Below, one piece after another: positions 42,405 to 51,097 of a DNA stretch of 64,000 nt. Every line of letters begins with the position of its first letter. Position 1 is the stretch's first letter. Source of the stretch: Actinokineospora alba (GTDB lineage: Bacteria; Actinomycetota; Actinomycetes; Mycobacteriales; Pseudonocardiaceae); NCBI RefSeq assembly GCF_004362515.1, contig NZ_SNXU01000001.1:4340001-4404000 (forward strand). The letters run 5' to 3'. The notes beneath the pieces were generated by a model that was given only the letters and a program-made list of their open reading frames with translations, did not search any database and was not told the DNA's origin. The position numbers and the translations under genes were made by a program.

Positions 42405-44695
42405 GCGGTGGCGACCTCCTTCGGCAGCGGCAGCGTCGCCAGCACGCGTGTCCCGCCCTCGGCTTCGGCGGCGACGAGGCAGTCGCCGCCCAGTTCGGCC
42501 GCCCGTTCGCGCATCGACGCCAGCCCCACACCGCCGAAGGTGTGCCCGGGCAGGCCGATCCCGTCGTCGACGACCTCGATGTGAAGATCATCGTCGATCC
42601 ACAGCCGCACCGCGCACGATCGGGCGTACGCGTGTCGGGTGACGTTCGTCAGCGCCTCACAGACGATTCGGTACGCCGCGACGTCGATCGACGAAGGCAG
42701 CCTTGGCATGACTGTCGGCACTTCGAGCATGATCGTGACGCCCTCGTCGGTCCCGTCGAGTTTCGCCGTGCGGCTGGCGAGGGTGCCCGCGTACTCGCGC
42801 AGCGCCGGGACCAGCCCGATCTGGTCGAGCACCGGCGGCCGCAGCCCGGCCGCGAGCCTGCGGATCTCGGTGATCGCGTCTTGCAGCTCGTCGCGCATCC
42901 GCCCGAGCAGCACACCCGAGGCCGAGGCCGGGTCGACGCCGCGGCGGCTCGCGTCGAGCCCGAGGGCGATCGCCGCGAGCGTGGGCCCGACCCCGTCGTG
43001 CAACTCGTGCAGGATGCGCCGCCGTTCCTCCTCGCGGGCCTGGACCAGGCGATCACGGCTGCGCCGCAGATCCTGGGTCAGCCGGGCGGTGTACACGGCG
43101 GTGCCCGCGTGCCGGGCCACGTCGGCCAGCGCGAGCCGGTCGCGCGAGCGCAGCACCGAGCGGCCGCCGACGACCAGCGTGCCCACGCGTTCGCCTTGGT
43201 GGGTAAGGGCCAGTTCGTGCCGGTCGGCCGACGGCGTGCCGGTGACCGCGGCGACCTCGGTGCGCCCGTTGTCCCGGATCTCGATCGCCACGTACGGCAG
43301 CCGCAGCGCCATCGCGAGGGACTCGACGATCCGCGGCAGCGCGGCGCCCGGGGTGTGCGTGTCGGCCAGCCGGGAGGCCAGCCGCGACACCACCCGGTAC
43401 GGGTCGTCGGTGTAACCGAAGAGCCGTTTGTTGACCAGTCCCTGCAACCCGGTGCGCAACGGCTGGATGAGCACCGCCACCGTCGCGGCCGCCAGGCCCT
43501 GCTGCCACGCCTGGGTCAGCGGCGGGAAGAGCAGCGACAGCCCGGCGACCACCGCGACGTAGATGCCGATCACCCCGGCGCTGAGCGCGCCGTAGACCAG
43601 CGACCGGCTCAGCACGACCTCGATGTCGAGCGCCCGGTGCCGCAGCACGGCCAGCGCCACCGCGATCGGCACCGGGAGGAACGCGAGCGTGTGGAACCGT
43701 TCGGGAAGCAGCGGGGTGCCGGTGACCAGCGTCGGCAGCGCCCACACCGCGAGGTAGCAGACCGCGCCGAAGCCCAGTGCCGCCGCGAGCCACCGCAGCC
43801 TGCGCCGCGAGGTCTGGTCCGCCGACCGCACGTACTGCCGGGCCAACACCGCGAAGATCAGCAGCGGGAAGACGAAAAGCGCGGGCAGGGCGGGGGAGGC
43901 GAGGATGACCAGCCGGGCGAGACCGGAGTCGGTCGTGGCCGCCGCGACCGCGCACGCGACGCCGTAAAGAAGCGGACCACCCGCGTAGCCCAGCGTCACC
44001 CACAGCCGGAACCGCTTCGTGGTGACCGCGGGGAACGCCAGCGCGAAGTGCAGCATCGCCGACCACAGCAGGACGAATGACGCCTCGCCGATGAACCAGC
44101 GCCAGAACTGGTCGCCCGCCACGAGATCCAAGGCCTGCAACGGAAAGAACGTCGCGCCCGCCGTGGTCACCGCGGCCAGGCCCGCCGCCACGAGAGCCGC
44201 GCGCGCCGCGGCCTCCCCGGGACGCACCAGGTAGATGGTCAGCGAGATGACGGAGAGAAGTGCCACCACCAGCACGGTCGGCCAGCCGTCGAGCAGGCTC
44301 TGGAACAGCGGGAACGGCCCGGTGTCGACCTCGACCTCGATGACCTCGCCACCGCGCACGACCTGGTATGTCAGCGAATCGCCTGGCCGGACCGCGCCAC
44401 CGCCGGGGACCTGGCCGGTGAGCAGGACGTGGTCGATGGCGAGGAGCTGATCGCCCACCCGCAGCGCGGAGCCCGGCTCGGCGCCGGTGACCAGCACCGC
44501 GCCGGAGCTGACGACCACGGCGGAGTCGCCCGCGTTGACGGTTGTCCCGTCGCTGGGCGCGAGCGCGCGCGACAGCAGGCACCACCCGGCTACCCCGAGG
44601 AGTGCGAGCGTGAGCAAGAGGTACGCGGCTGAGACCCGCCGCGCTCCCGCCGAGCCACCGGACACCTTCGGATCATCTCGCAGCGCTGGTGCCAA
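42401..44695 (-). CDS. membrane histidine kinase with PDZ-like domain (HisKA_3)
   Basis: 764 aa from a TTG at 44695; GTG at 44665 is an alternative. TM1 at about 24-43. A PDZ-like extracytoplasmic segment follows (about 45-120: ALRVGDQLLAIDHVLLTGQV, SLTYQVVRGGEVIEVEVD). Six or more TM helices span about 135-385, then a GAF-like region, HisKA_3 with the phosphoacceptor in RRILHELHDGVGPT (about residue 565) and an HATPase domain ending with DDGIGLPGHTFGGVGLASMR. The PDZ-like module suggests sensing of peptide or protein ends. It pairs with the response regulator by overlap. Confidence 0.9.
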   Translation of the reverse strand: MAPALRDDPKVSGGSAGARRVSAAYLLLTLALLGVAGWCLLSRALAPSDGTTVNAGDSAVVVSSGAVLVTGAEPGSALRVGDQLLAIDHVLLTGQVPGGGAVRPGDSLTYQVVRGGEVIEVEVDTGPFPLFQSLLDGWPTVLVVALLSVISLTIYLVRPGEAAARAALVAAGLAAVTTAGATFFPLQALDLVAGDQFWRWFIGEASFVLLWSAMLHFALAFPAVTTKRFRLWVTLGYAGGPLLYGVACAVAAATTDSGLARLVILASPALPALFVFPLLIFAVLARQYVRSADQTSRRRLRWLAAALGFGAVCYLAVWALPTLVTGTPLLPERFHTLAFLPVPIAVALAVLRHRALDIEVVLSRSLVYGALSAGVIGIYVAVVAGLSLLFPPLTQAWQQGLAAATVAVLIQPLRTGLQGLVNKRLFGYTDDPYRVVSRLASRLADTHTPGAALPRIVESLAMALRLPYVAIEIRDNGRTEVAAVTGTPSADRHELALTHQGERVGTLVVGGRSVLRSRDRLALADVARHAGTAVYTARLTQDLRRSRDRLVQAREEERRRILHELHDGVGPTLAAIALGLDASRRGVDPASASGVLLGRMRDELQDAITEIRRLAAGLRPPVLDQIGLVPALREYAGTLASRTAKLDGTDEGVTIMLEVPTVMPRLPSSIDVAAYRIVCEALTNVTRHAYARSCAVRLWIDDDLHIEVVDDGIGLPGHTFGGVGLASMRERAAELGGDCLVAAEAEGGTRVLATLPLPKEVATA

Positions 44696-44863
44696 ACACA
44701 GGCATGTCGCCTGGTCGCCCGCAGGGCAGTCACCTGGATGGTCTAGCTGGGGGCGAATTGACTCCGGAACGTGTCAGACCAGCCCTTTCGGGCAGGACAT
44801 CGCGCCCGGGGGACTACCTGGGCACCGCTCGACCTCGCCGCGTCACCGGCGTCCACTGGTCGG

Positions 44864-45334
44864 ATGGAGGCCGTCGTGGTGGGCGTGGCGATCGTGCGTG
44901 ACTTCCGGTTGTTCGTCGCCCGCCGCTCCCAGCCAGGGTCGGTCGCGGGGTACTGGGAGTTGCCCGGCGCCGAGGTCGCGCCGGGGGAGGACGAGTCGAG
45001 CGCGCTGCAGCGGCGGTTCACCACCGAGTTCAGCATCTCCCTGCGCTGCGTCGACCGGATCCTCAGCGACCGGGCGCTGACGGCGTGGCCCACCGAAGAC
45101 CTCGACTACGACGCCGCGCTGCTGCGGGTCTGGCGGTGTCAATTGCCCAGCGAGTCGACCCTCGACCTGGACCTGGGCGACCCGCGCCCCAACTTCTCCG
45201 TCTACGACGAGACGCGCTGGGTGCCCATCGACGACCTCGACGCCGTCGGCCCGTGGCGGGAGGCGGACCGCATCTGCGCGGGCGAGATCGCGGACCACTA
45301 CAACGCCGATGACCTGTGGCAACGCGCTGATTGA
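44864..45334 (+). CDS. Nudix-fold protein with degenerate Nudix box
   Basis: 156 aa from the ATG at 44864; an upstream GTG at 44771 would add residues without fold support. Nudix-like start VVVGVAIVRDFRLFVARRSQ and GYWELPGAEVAPGEDESSAL. The catalytic box should read GX5EX7REUXEEXGU, but here it ends LQRRFTTEFSI: the first Glu is replaced by Arg and the next by Thr. The fold is probably retained while hydrolase activity may be reduced or lost. Followed by a hairpin about 75 bp downstream. Confidence 0.75.
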   Translation: MEAVVVGVAIVRDFRLFVARRSQPGSVAGYWELPGAEVAPGEDESSALQRRFTTEFSISLRCVDRILSDRALTAWPTEDLDYDAALLRVWRCQLPSESTLDLDLGDPRPNFSVYDETRWVPIDDLDAVGPWREADRICAGEIADHYNADDLWQRAD

Positions 45335-45404
45335 GCAGGTTCCGAGAAAGTGTTCGCAAAAGCGAACGTCACTATTTCACTCGGCGGCCCTCTTCCTTAT
45401 GTGA

Positions 45405-45443
45405 GCAGCGGCCGACCCGAGCGAGGGCCGGGTCGGCCGTTGC
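45405..45443. terminator. hairpin sharing a 25-bp unit with its neighbour (first)
   Basis: Arms around 45405-45419 and 45429-45443 pair with one mismatch. The central unit CCGACCCG...CGGGTCGG is identical to that of the second hairpin at 45482-45516. It lies between the convergent Nudix and sialidase-like genes. Probable terminator for the Nudix transcript. Confidence 0.7.
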
Positions 45444-45481
45444 TACCAAGATCGTGAGGCCCCTGGGGGCACACGCGGAGA

Positions 45482-45516
45482 CCGTTCCGACCCGAGCGAG
45501 GGCCGGGTCGGAACGG
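45482..45516. terminator. hairpin sharing a 25-bp unit with its neighbour (second)
   Basis: A perfect 13-bp stem (CCGTTCCGACCCG with its complement at 45504-45516) around the loop AGCGAGGGC region. It lies 4 bp from the sialidase-like stop on the minus strand, so it is the likely terminator of that gene. The inner 25 bp duplicates the first hairpin. Confidence 0.75.
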
Positions 45517-45520
45517 CTCT

Positions 45521-46675
45521 TCAATCGATCGGGATCGGTCCCGTCGCCACGAATGTCTTGCACACACCGTCGTCCAGGTCGGTGGTCAGTTCCAGCACGG
45601 TACGGCCGTCGCGGCTCGGCAGCAGACTCGGGCTGAAGTTGCGGCAGCCTTCGTTGTTCACGCCGGTGACCGGGATCGGTGCCGGGAACTCCTCCCACGG
45701 GTCGTCCGCCTCCGGGTCGTTGACCAGGATCGTCGCTCCGTTGCCCGCGGACAGGCTGCCGTCGGCCTCGACGAGCATCTCGCTGATCAGCAGGATCGCG
45801 CCGTCGGAGCCGGTGTTGGGACTCCACGCGATGGTCGGGGTGTGCCGGGGGTACCGGCCGGCTTCGGTGATGACCTGGGTGCCGAGGTCGATCGGGTCGC
45901 CCCAGTCCCAGCCGTCCTTCGAGGTGCGGAAGTAGATGCCGCAGTTGCGCTGGAAGTCGATGTTGCAGACCTCGTAGACCATGAAGTATGTGCCGTCCGG
46001 CAGTGCCCGTACCCCGACCATTCCCGGCCGCACCCCGTGCCGCTGGTGCTTCACGGTGTCGACGGGCGCGCTCCACGTCTTGCCGTCGGCCGACCGGACC
46101 CGCACGAGCTTCTGGTCGTGCCGGGTGGTGTCCGACTCGTCGGAGTAGAAGGCGACCAGCGAACCATCGGCGGCGACGGACAGTTCGGGCTCCCACCCCG
46201 GCTGCGCGTTCGGCGCGATGGCGATGTCCGAGAGGAACGTCCAGGTGCGGCCGATATCGGCACTGCGCCACACCCGCTGGCGCACCCGACGGTCGTTCCC
46301 GGTGTCGAGGCCCGCGGTGGTCGCCCACAACAGGGTGCCGGCGGGCATGTCACCGACCTTGCGCGGAAGCTCGAAGAGCGTGGCGCAACACATGCCGCGG
46401 GAAATCGTCAGGTCGGGATCGGAGATCACCGCCACCCGCTGGAAACTCCGGCCGCGGTCGACGCTTTCGTGGATCAAACCGACACTCTTGCCGTCGATCA
46501 TGCTGCCGATACTGGTGATGATCCGCCCCGCGCCCGGACCATGTTCAAGCCGGATCACCCGCGGGTAGCTGCTGCCGACGTCTTCAAGCAACTGGCGCGG
46601 GGGAGCGGCCTCGGCGGGCACGGCGAAGGCAAGAAGGATCACCGCGATGAACGTGCCGAGCGTCCGGATCAGCAT
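45521..46675 (-). CDS. secreted sialidase/BNR-repeat family protein
   Basis: 384 aa from the ATG at 46675 (GGGAGTG upstream). Signal peptide: RTLGTFIAVILLAFAVPAEA. Several Asp-box-like BNR blades: SVDRGRSFQ, SADIGRTWT, SADGKTWS, SKDGWDWG. Cysteines in GMCCATLF, YEVCNIDFQRNCG, EGCRNF and DGVCKTF may form disulfides. The arginine-triad positions of true sialidases cannot be confirmed from sequence alone. Alternative: a carbohydrate-binding or other glycoside hydrolase six-bladed propeller. Confidence 0.8.
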   Translation of the reverse strand: MLIRTLGTFIAVILLAFAVPAEAAPPRQLLEDVGSSYPRVIRLEHGPGAGRIITSIGSMIDGKSVGLIHESVDRGRSFQRVAVISDPDLTISRGMCCATLFELPRKVGDMPAGTLLWATTAGLDTGNDRRVRQRVWRSADIGRTWTFLSDIAIAPNAQPGWEPELSVAADGSLVAFYSDESDTTRHDQKLVRVRSADGKTWSAPVDTVKHQRHGVRPGMVGVRALPDGTYFMVYEVCNIDFQRNCGIYFRTSKDGWDWGDPIDLGTQVITEAGRYPRHTPTIAWSPNTGSDGAILLISEMLVEADGSLSAGNGATILVNDPEADDPWEEFPAPIPVTGVNNEGCRNFSPSLLPSRDGRTVLELTTDLDDGVCKTFVATGPIPID

Positions 46676-46781
46676 GATCACTCCCGCCCTGGTCAACGGC
46701 ATTTCGACCGAGCGTCCAGGGAGATCGACTCACGCGCAAACGTTGGAACACCTTCGAGTGGACAACCGAGGCGGGGGACGC

Positions 46782-47315
46782 ATGATCTTGCACGCACTGG
46801 TTGGCGGCGATACGCCGCTAGGATCCCGCTGGATCTGGAGGGTGTTTGTGGAGCGTGGGTCGCGGCCGATCGATTCGGCAGCTGACGTAATAGGCAGCAT
46901 TCTTCGCGCGCGAACTCGGTCGACGGTGCCTGCCATCGTCGACCTGATCGAGGCCATCCGGACGTGGGAGACAATTCGGTTCGATGTCTCGATGGAGGGC
47001 GACTCGGATGGCTTCCTGTTCCAGTTCGGCAGCATCAACTGGACTTCAGTGCAGGTCTTCGCCGTTTCGTTTGTGCGCCAGTTCGAACTGCGGGACGCGG
47101 ACGGGGAGCGCGAGGCGCTCTCCCAGGTTTCGCTGGAGTACCACTATCCCCTGGATGGGGAGCTCGATTCCATCACCTCCCACCACTCGTGGTGGTTTCG
47201 GAGTGATGCGAGCCCATTTTCCGCGTGGCTGACCTCAGTGGAACAGAATTCGCTGTGGAAGGTCCTTCGGTCCAAGCAGGCGGTCGGGTTCGAGGTGTCA
47301 CAGGAGTGGGTGTGA
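46782..47315 (+). CDS. hypothetical protein (low-GC for the region)
   Basis: 177 aa from the ATG at 46782 with GAGGCGGGGGA upstream. Mixed alpha/beta sequence: DLIEAIRTWETIRFDV, DGFLFQFGSINWTSVQVFAV, FELRDADGERE, LEYHYPLDGELDSITSHHSW. No signal peptide, TM or conserved motif recognised. Base composition appears less GC-rich than neighbouring genes, and it stands alone between convergent and divergent genes, which could mean acquisition. Uncertain start. Confidence 0.55.
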   Translation: MILHALVGGDTPLGSRWIWRVFVERGSRPIDSAADVIGSILRARTRSTVPAIVDLIEAIRTWETIRFDVSMEGDSDGFLFQFGSINWTSVQVFAVSFVRQFELRDADGEREALSQVSLEYHYPLDGELDSITSHHSWWFRSDASPFSAWLTSVEQNSLWKVLRSKQAVGFEVSQEWV

Positions 47316-47328
47316 CCCTGCTCCTCGA

Positions 47329-47943
47329 CTATTCGCCCAGATAGCGCTGAAGTGCGGCGGCTTTCCACTCCTCCAACAACCGAGCACGCCGCTTCGGATC
47401 CCCACCGATCATCGCGTCCAAAGCCAGTCCACGAACCAGGTTGATGGTCAGCAGCAACATCGTCTCCGCCTGCCCAGTCGACTCCGGAGACTCACCCTCG
47501 GCAGCCGCACGCAGCGCCTCGAGAGTGGCGTGCCCCAAAGCCCGGTCCACCGGCAGAAGAGCTTCACGCAATTCAGGGTCCGTCCGAGCGGCCACCCACA
47601 GCTCCACGGCGGCGGTCGACAGCGTGCCCGAATAGGCCGCCCACAGCATGTCGATGCCCTTGATCAACCGCTCCCGCCCCGGCGCCAACACAGCCGCCCC
47701 CGACACGACCTCGGCGATCAACCGGTCGAACAGGTGCTCCAAGGCCGCTGTCATCAGCTCGGTCTTGGTCGTGAAGTGGTGTTGCTGCGCACCTCGGGAC
47801 ACCCCGGCCCGCGCGCAGATCTCCTGCACCGTGGTCCGGGCATAACCCAGCTCCACCAGGCAGGTGATCGTCGCGTCCAGCAGGGCCTCGCGGGTCTGCT
47901 CGCGGCGTTCCTGCTGCGTGCGGTGGGTGCGTGTGGTCGACAC
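47329..47943 (-). CDS. TetR-family transcriptional regulator
   Basis: 204 aa from the GTG at 47943 (GAGGAG upstream). N-terminal HTH: REALLDATITCLVELGYART, then VQEICARAGVSRGAQQHHFT (the usual 'YHHF'-type end here HHF). The C-terminal ligand domain contains VELWVAARTDPELREAL. Divergent from an acyl-CoA dehydrogenase, with an inverted repeat between, so it probably represses that operon in response to an acyl-CoA. Confidence 0.93.
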   Translation of the reverse strand: MSTTRTHRTQQERREQTREALLDATITCLVELGYARTTVQEICARAGVSRGAQQHHFTTKTELMTAALEHLFDRLIAEVVSGAAVLAPGRERLIKGIDMLWAAYSGTLSTAAVELWVAARTDPELREALLPVDRALGHATLEALRAAAEGESPESTGQAETMLLLTINLVRGLALDAMIGGDPKRRARLLEEWKAAALQRYLGE

Positions 47944-47991
47944 CACATCTCCTCCTCGGACGGTCGGAGGCACTTTACGGGCAGTCCAACG

Positions 47992-48023
47992 TGCATGTAC
48001 CTTCTGATCGTAACTTACATGCA
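47992..48023. promoter_or_regulatory. inverted-repeat operator candidate for TetR regulator
   Basis: TGCATGTA (47992-47999) and TACATGCA (48016-48023) are exact complements separated by 16 bp, positioned between the divergent starts at 47943 and 48060. Fits a TetR dimer site controlling both directions. Confidence 0.55.
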
Positions 48024-48059
48024 AGCCGGATTGTTTCTCTTACCCTGGAGGTCGGAGCC

Positions 48060-49208
48060 ATGGCTCCCACGCAGCGCTCGCCGTGGATGGACGAAGACCT
48101 GGACGCCTTCCGCGACATGGCTCGCTCGTTCTGCGAGAAGGAACTGACGCCCAACGTCGAACGCTGGATGGAGAACAAGCAGGTCGACCGCGAACTCTGG
48201 ACCAAGGCGGGCGAGGTGGGCCTGCTGTGTCTGTCCATCCCGGAGGAGTACGGCGGCGGTGGCGGCACGTTCGCCCATGAGACCGTGCTCGTCGAGGAGC
48301 AGGCGCGCGCGGGGGACAGCGGCTGGGGTGTGCTGCTGCACAACGGCATCGTGGCGCACTACATCCTCGCCTACGGCACCGAGGAGCAGAAGCACGCCTG
48401 GCTGCCGAAGATGGCTTCCGGCGAATGGGTCAGCGCGATCGCCATGACCGAGCCGGGCACCGGTTCGGACCTGCAGAACATCAAGACCAAGGCGGTCCGC
48501 GACGGTGACGAGTACGTCATCAACGGCGCGAAGACCTTCATCACCAACGGCGGCCAGGCCGACGTCATCATCGTGGTCGCGAAGACCGACCCGGCCAAGG
48601 GCGCCGAGGGCACCTCGCTGATCATCGTCGAGGCCGACCGCCCCGGCTTCCGCCGCGGCCGCGTGCTCGACAAGATCGGCCTCAAGGCCCAGGACACCGC
48701 CGAGCTGTTCTTCGACGACGTCCGCGTCCCGGCCACCAACCTCCTGGGCAGCGCCGAGGGACAGGGCTTCGTCCAGCTCATGCAGCAGCTGCCGCAGGAG
48801 CGGCTGATCATCGGCGTGACGTCGGTGGTCGCGATGGAGCTGGCGCTGGAGACCACGCTGACCTACACCAAGGACCGCTCCGCGTTCGGCAGGCCGGTCT
48901 TCGGCTTCCAGAACACCAAGTTCAAGCTCGCCGAGATCGCCACCGAGGCGCGCATCGCCCGGGTGTTCCTCGACGACTGCATCGCCAAGCACCTCAAGGG
49001 TGAACTCGACATCCCGACCGTGGCGATGCTCAAGTGGTGGACCAGCGACCGCGCGATGGCGGCCATCGACGAGTGCCTGCAACTGCACGGCGGCTACGGC
49101 TACATGAGCGAGTACGCCATCGCTCGCATGTGGACCGACCAGCGCGTGCAGAAGATCTACGGCGGCACGAACGAGATCATGAAGGAAATCATCGCCCGCA
49201 CGATCTGA
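48060..49208 (+). CDS. acyl-CoA dehydrogenase (LCAD-type)
   Basis: 382 aa, ATG after GGAGGTCGGAG. FAD-dependent: AIAMTEPGTGSDLQNIKT (flavin/substrate site), INGAKTFITNG, YTKDRSAFGRPVFGFQNTKF, and the C-terminal QLHGGYGYMSEYAIARMWTD with IYGGTNEIMKEI. The usual Glu of 'YEGT' is Gly here, so the catalytic base is likely the Glu in VVAMELALET, as in long-chain/isovaleryl-type enzymes. Oxidises acyl-CoA to enoyl-CoA. Followed after 39 bp by the racemase-like gene; TetR controlled. Confidence 0.93.
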   Translation: MAPTQRSPWMDEDLDAFRDMARSFCEKELTPNVERWMENKQVDRELWTKAGEVGLLCLSIPEEYGGGGGTFAHETVLVEEQARAGDSGWGVLLHNGIVAHYILAYGTEEQKHAWLPKMASGEWVSAIAMTEPGTGSDLQNIKTKAVRDGDEYVINGAKTFITNGGQADVIIVVAKTDPAKGAEGTSLIIVEADRPGFRRGRVLDKIGLKAQDTAELFFDDVRVPATNLLGSAEGQGFVQLMQQLPQERLIIGVTSVVAMELALETTLTYTKDRSAFGRPVFGFQNTKFKLAEIATEARIARVFLDDCIAKHLKGELDIPTVAMLKWWTSDRAMAAIDECLQLHGGYGYMSEYAIARMWTDQRVQKIYGGTNEIMKEIIARTI

Positions 49209-49247
49209 CCGATCCCGCCGCCCCGATCAGTCTGGAAAGGACAGTCA

Positions 49248-50384
49248 ATGGGAACCGGACCCCTCGCTGGTCTGAAGGTCGTCGAACTCGCGGGCCTCGC
49301 GCCCGCGCCGTTCGCCTGCACCGTGCTCGCCGACCTGGGCGCCGACGTGATCCGGGTCGACCGGGCCAAGCCGGGCTTCGACGTGCTTTCGTTCCCGAAC
49401 GACCCCCTCACCCGGGGGCGGCGCTGGATCGGCGTCGACGTCAAGTCCCCGGAGGGCCTCGATCTGGTGCTGAAGCTGGTCGACGAGGCCGACGTGCTGG
49501 TCGAGGGCTTCCGCCCGGGCGTCGCCGAGCGGATGGGCCTGGGCCCGGACGCGCTGCTCGCGCGCAACCCCGGCCTGGTCTATGGCCGGATCACCGGGTG
49601 GGGCCAGGACGGTCCGCTGGCCGAGGCGGCCGGACACGACATCAACTACATCGCCATCGCGGGCGCCCTGGAGCCGATCGGCCAGGCGGGCCACAAGCCC
49701 ACCATGCCGCTCAACCTCGTCGCCGACTTCGGCGGTGGCGGCCTGATGCTGGCCATGGGTGTGCTCGCCGCGCTGGTCGAGCGGCAGTCGTCGGGCCGCG
49801 GCCAGGTGGTGGACGCGTCCATGGTGGACGGTGCGGCGCTGCTGACCACCAGCCTGCACGGCCTCCAGAACCTGGGCCTGTGGAGCAAGCCGCGCGGGGA
49901 GAACCTGCTCGACGGCGGCGCGCCGTTCTACGACACCTATGAGACCGCGGACGGCAAGTTCGTCGCCGTCGGCGCGATCGAGGGCCGGTTCTTCGCCGAA
50001 CTGGTCAAGGTGCTGGGCCTGGAGGACGTGCCCGACCACATGAACCCCGAGAACTGGCCCGCGCTGCGCACTCTCCTGGAGGAGACGCTGCGCACCAGGA
50101 CCCGGGACGAGTGGGCCAAGCTCGCCGAGGGCACCGACGCCTGCCTTTCGCCGGTGCTGACGCCGCAGGAGGCGCCGACGCACCCGCACAACATCGCCCG
50201 CGGCACGTTCGTCGAGATCGGCGGGACCACGCAGCCCGCGCCCGCCCCCAAGTTCAGCCGCACGGTCCCCGCGATCCCCACCCAGCCAAGCGATGCGCGG
50301 GCGGACACGGGAGCGGTGCTGGCCGAGTTGGGGGTCCCGGCCGAGGAGATCGAGCGGCTCCGGGCGGCGGGAACCATCGCCTGA
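49248..50384 (+). CDS. CaiB/BaiF family, alpha-methylacyl-CoA racemase-like
   Basis: 378 aa. GLKVVELAGLAPAPFACTVL with LGADVIRVDR at the N-terminus, then AGHDINYIAIAGALEP, in which the His corresponds to catalytic His126 of Mycobacterium MCR, and NLVADFGGGG with the Asp156 equivalent. VVDASMVDGAALLT is the family block. This points to racemase activity interconverting 2-methylacyl-CoA isomers so that the adjacent dehydrogenase can act. GGAAAGGACA precedes the ATG. Confidence 0.92.
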   Translation: MGTGPLAGLKVVELAGLAPAPFACTVLADLGADVIRVDRAKPGFDVLSFPNDPLTRGRRWIGVDVKSPEGLDLVLKLVDEADVLVEGFRPGVAERMGLGPDALLARNPGLVYGRITGWGQDGPLAEAAGHDINYIAIAGALEPIGQAGHKPTMPLNLVADFGGGGLMLAMGVLAALVERQSSGRGQVVDASMVDGAALLTTSLHGLQNLGLWSKPRGENLLDGGAPFYDTYETADGKFVAVGAIEGRFFAELVKVLGLEDVPDHMNPENWPALRTLLEETLRTRTRDEWAKLAEGTDACLSPVLTPQEAPTHPHNIARGTFVEIGGTTQPAPAPKFSRTVPAIPTQPSDARADTGAVLAELGVPAEEIERLRAAGTIA

Positions 50385-50711
50385 CCCTGTTCACTCCTCT
50401 ATCGAGTTACAGCTTTCACCCGAAGGCACGGCGCGGCGGGCTGGCGGGACCTGGGCGAACAGGTTCCGTCAGCCCGTTCGCGGGTTTGGGCCGCGTTCGT
50501 GTCCGCGCGACTTGGGGTGTCTCGCGTTGGAGTGTCGTACTAGACCTCTAGAGTGATCGCCGGACAGCGATAGTGTCGGGTGAGGAGAATTTCTCACCCA
50601 CCGTGCCGCCAAACGACGGAAAGTTGCCCGTCAACCCCCCAACTTGGGGGATCATGGGCAGATGGGGCCGCGTTGGGGCCCCGGCATGGACAGAGCGGAT
50701 GGAGTGAACCG
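50385..50711. other. 327-bp intergenic region
   Basis: No gene seen. It holds two small hairpins: GGGTGAG...CTCACCC around 50578-50600 and CCCCCCAACTTGGGGG-type pairing around 50635-50650. The first may terminate the racemase transcript; promoter elements for the small membrane protein gene could lie in the second half but were not assigned. Confidence 0.5.
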
Positions 50712-50873
50712 ATGGATGCGAAGAAAGCCGCGATCCTCGTGGTGGTCGCCCTGAGCCTGTTCTACGTCATCACGCAGCCGACAGCCGCAGCCGAAGCCGT
50801 GCAGAACCTGTTCGGCTGGCTCCGTGACGGCGCCGAGGCGATCATCACCTTCCTGAAGAACTTGTTCGCCTAG
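50712..50873 (+). CDS. small single-TM protein
   Basis: 53 aa from the ATG at 50712, with GGAGTGAACC upstream; the reading frame upstream has no good start. TM helix: KKAAILVVVALSLFYVITQP. The C-terminal half is amphipathic (EAVQNLFGWLRDGAEAIITFLKN). Function unknown. Similar small membrane proteins are frequent in Pseudonocardiaceae. Confidence 0.65.
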   Translation: MDAKKAAILVVVALSLFYVITQPTAAAEAVQNLFGWLRDGAEAIITFLKNLFA

Positions 50874-51097
50874 CAACGAACGGGCTTCCCCGTGAACTCT
50901 GGGAGAAGTCTGTCCGCGGCGCGATCACCCTCTGTGATGATCTTGGTTTGGATAAGATCCAAATTGGACCGTAAGGGTGGATCTCACCGTTTCAGGGCCA
51001 GGTTGGGGAAGTTCTCCTGGTTTGGGTCTGGCGATCTGTCGGTGTAGCCCCCTACGGTTTGGGCCATCGAGTGATCATGAGACCTCCAGGAGGCAGA

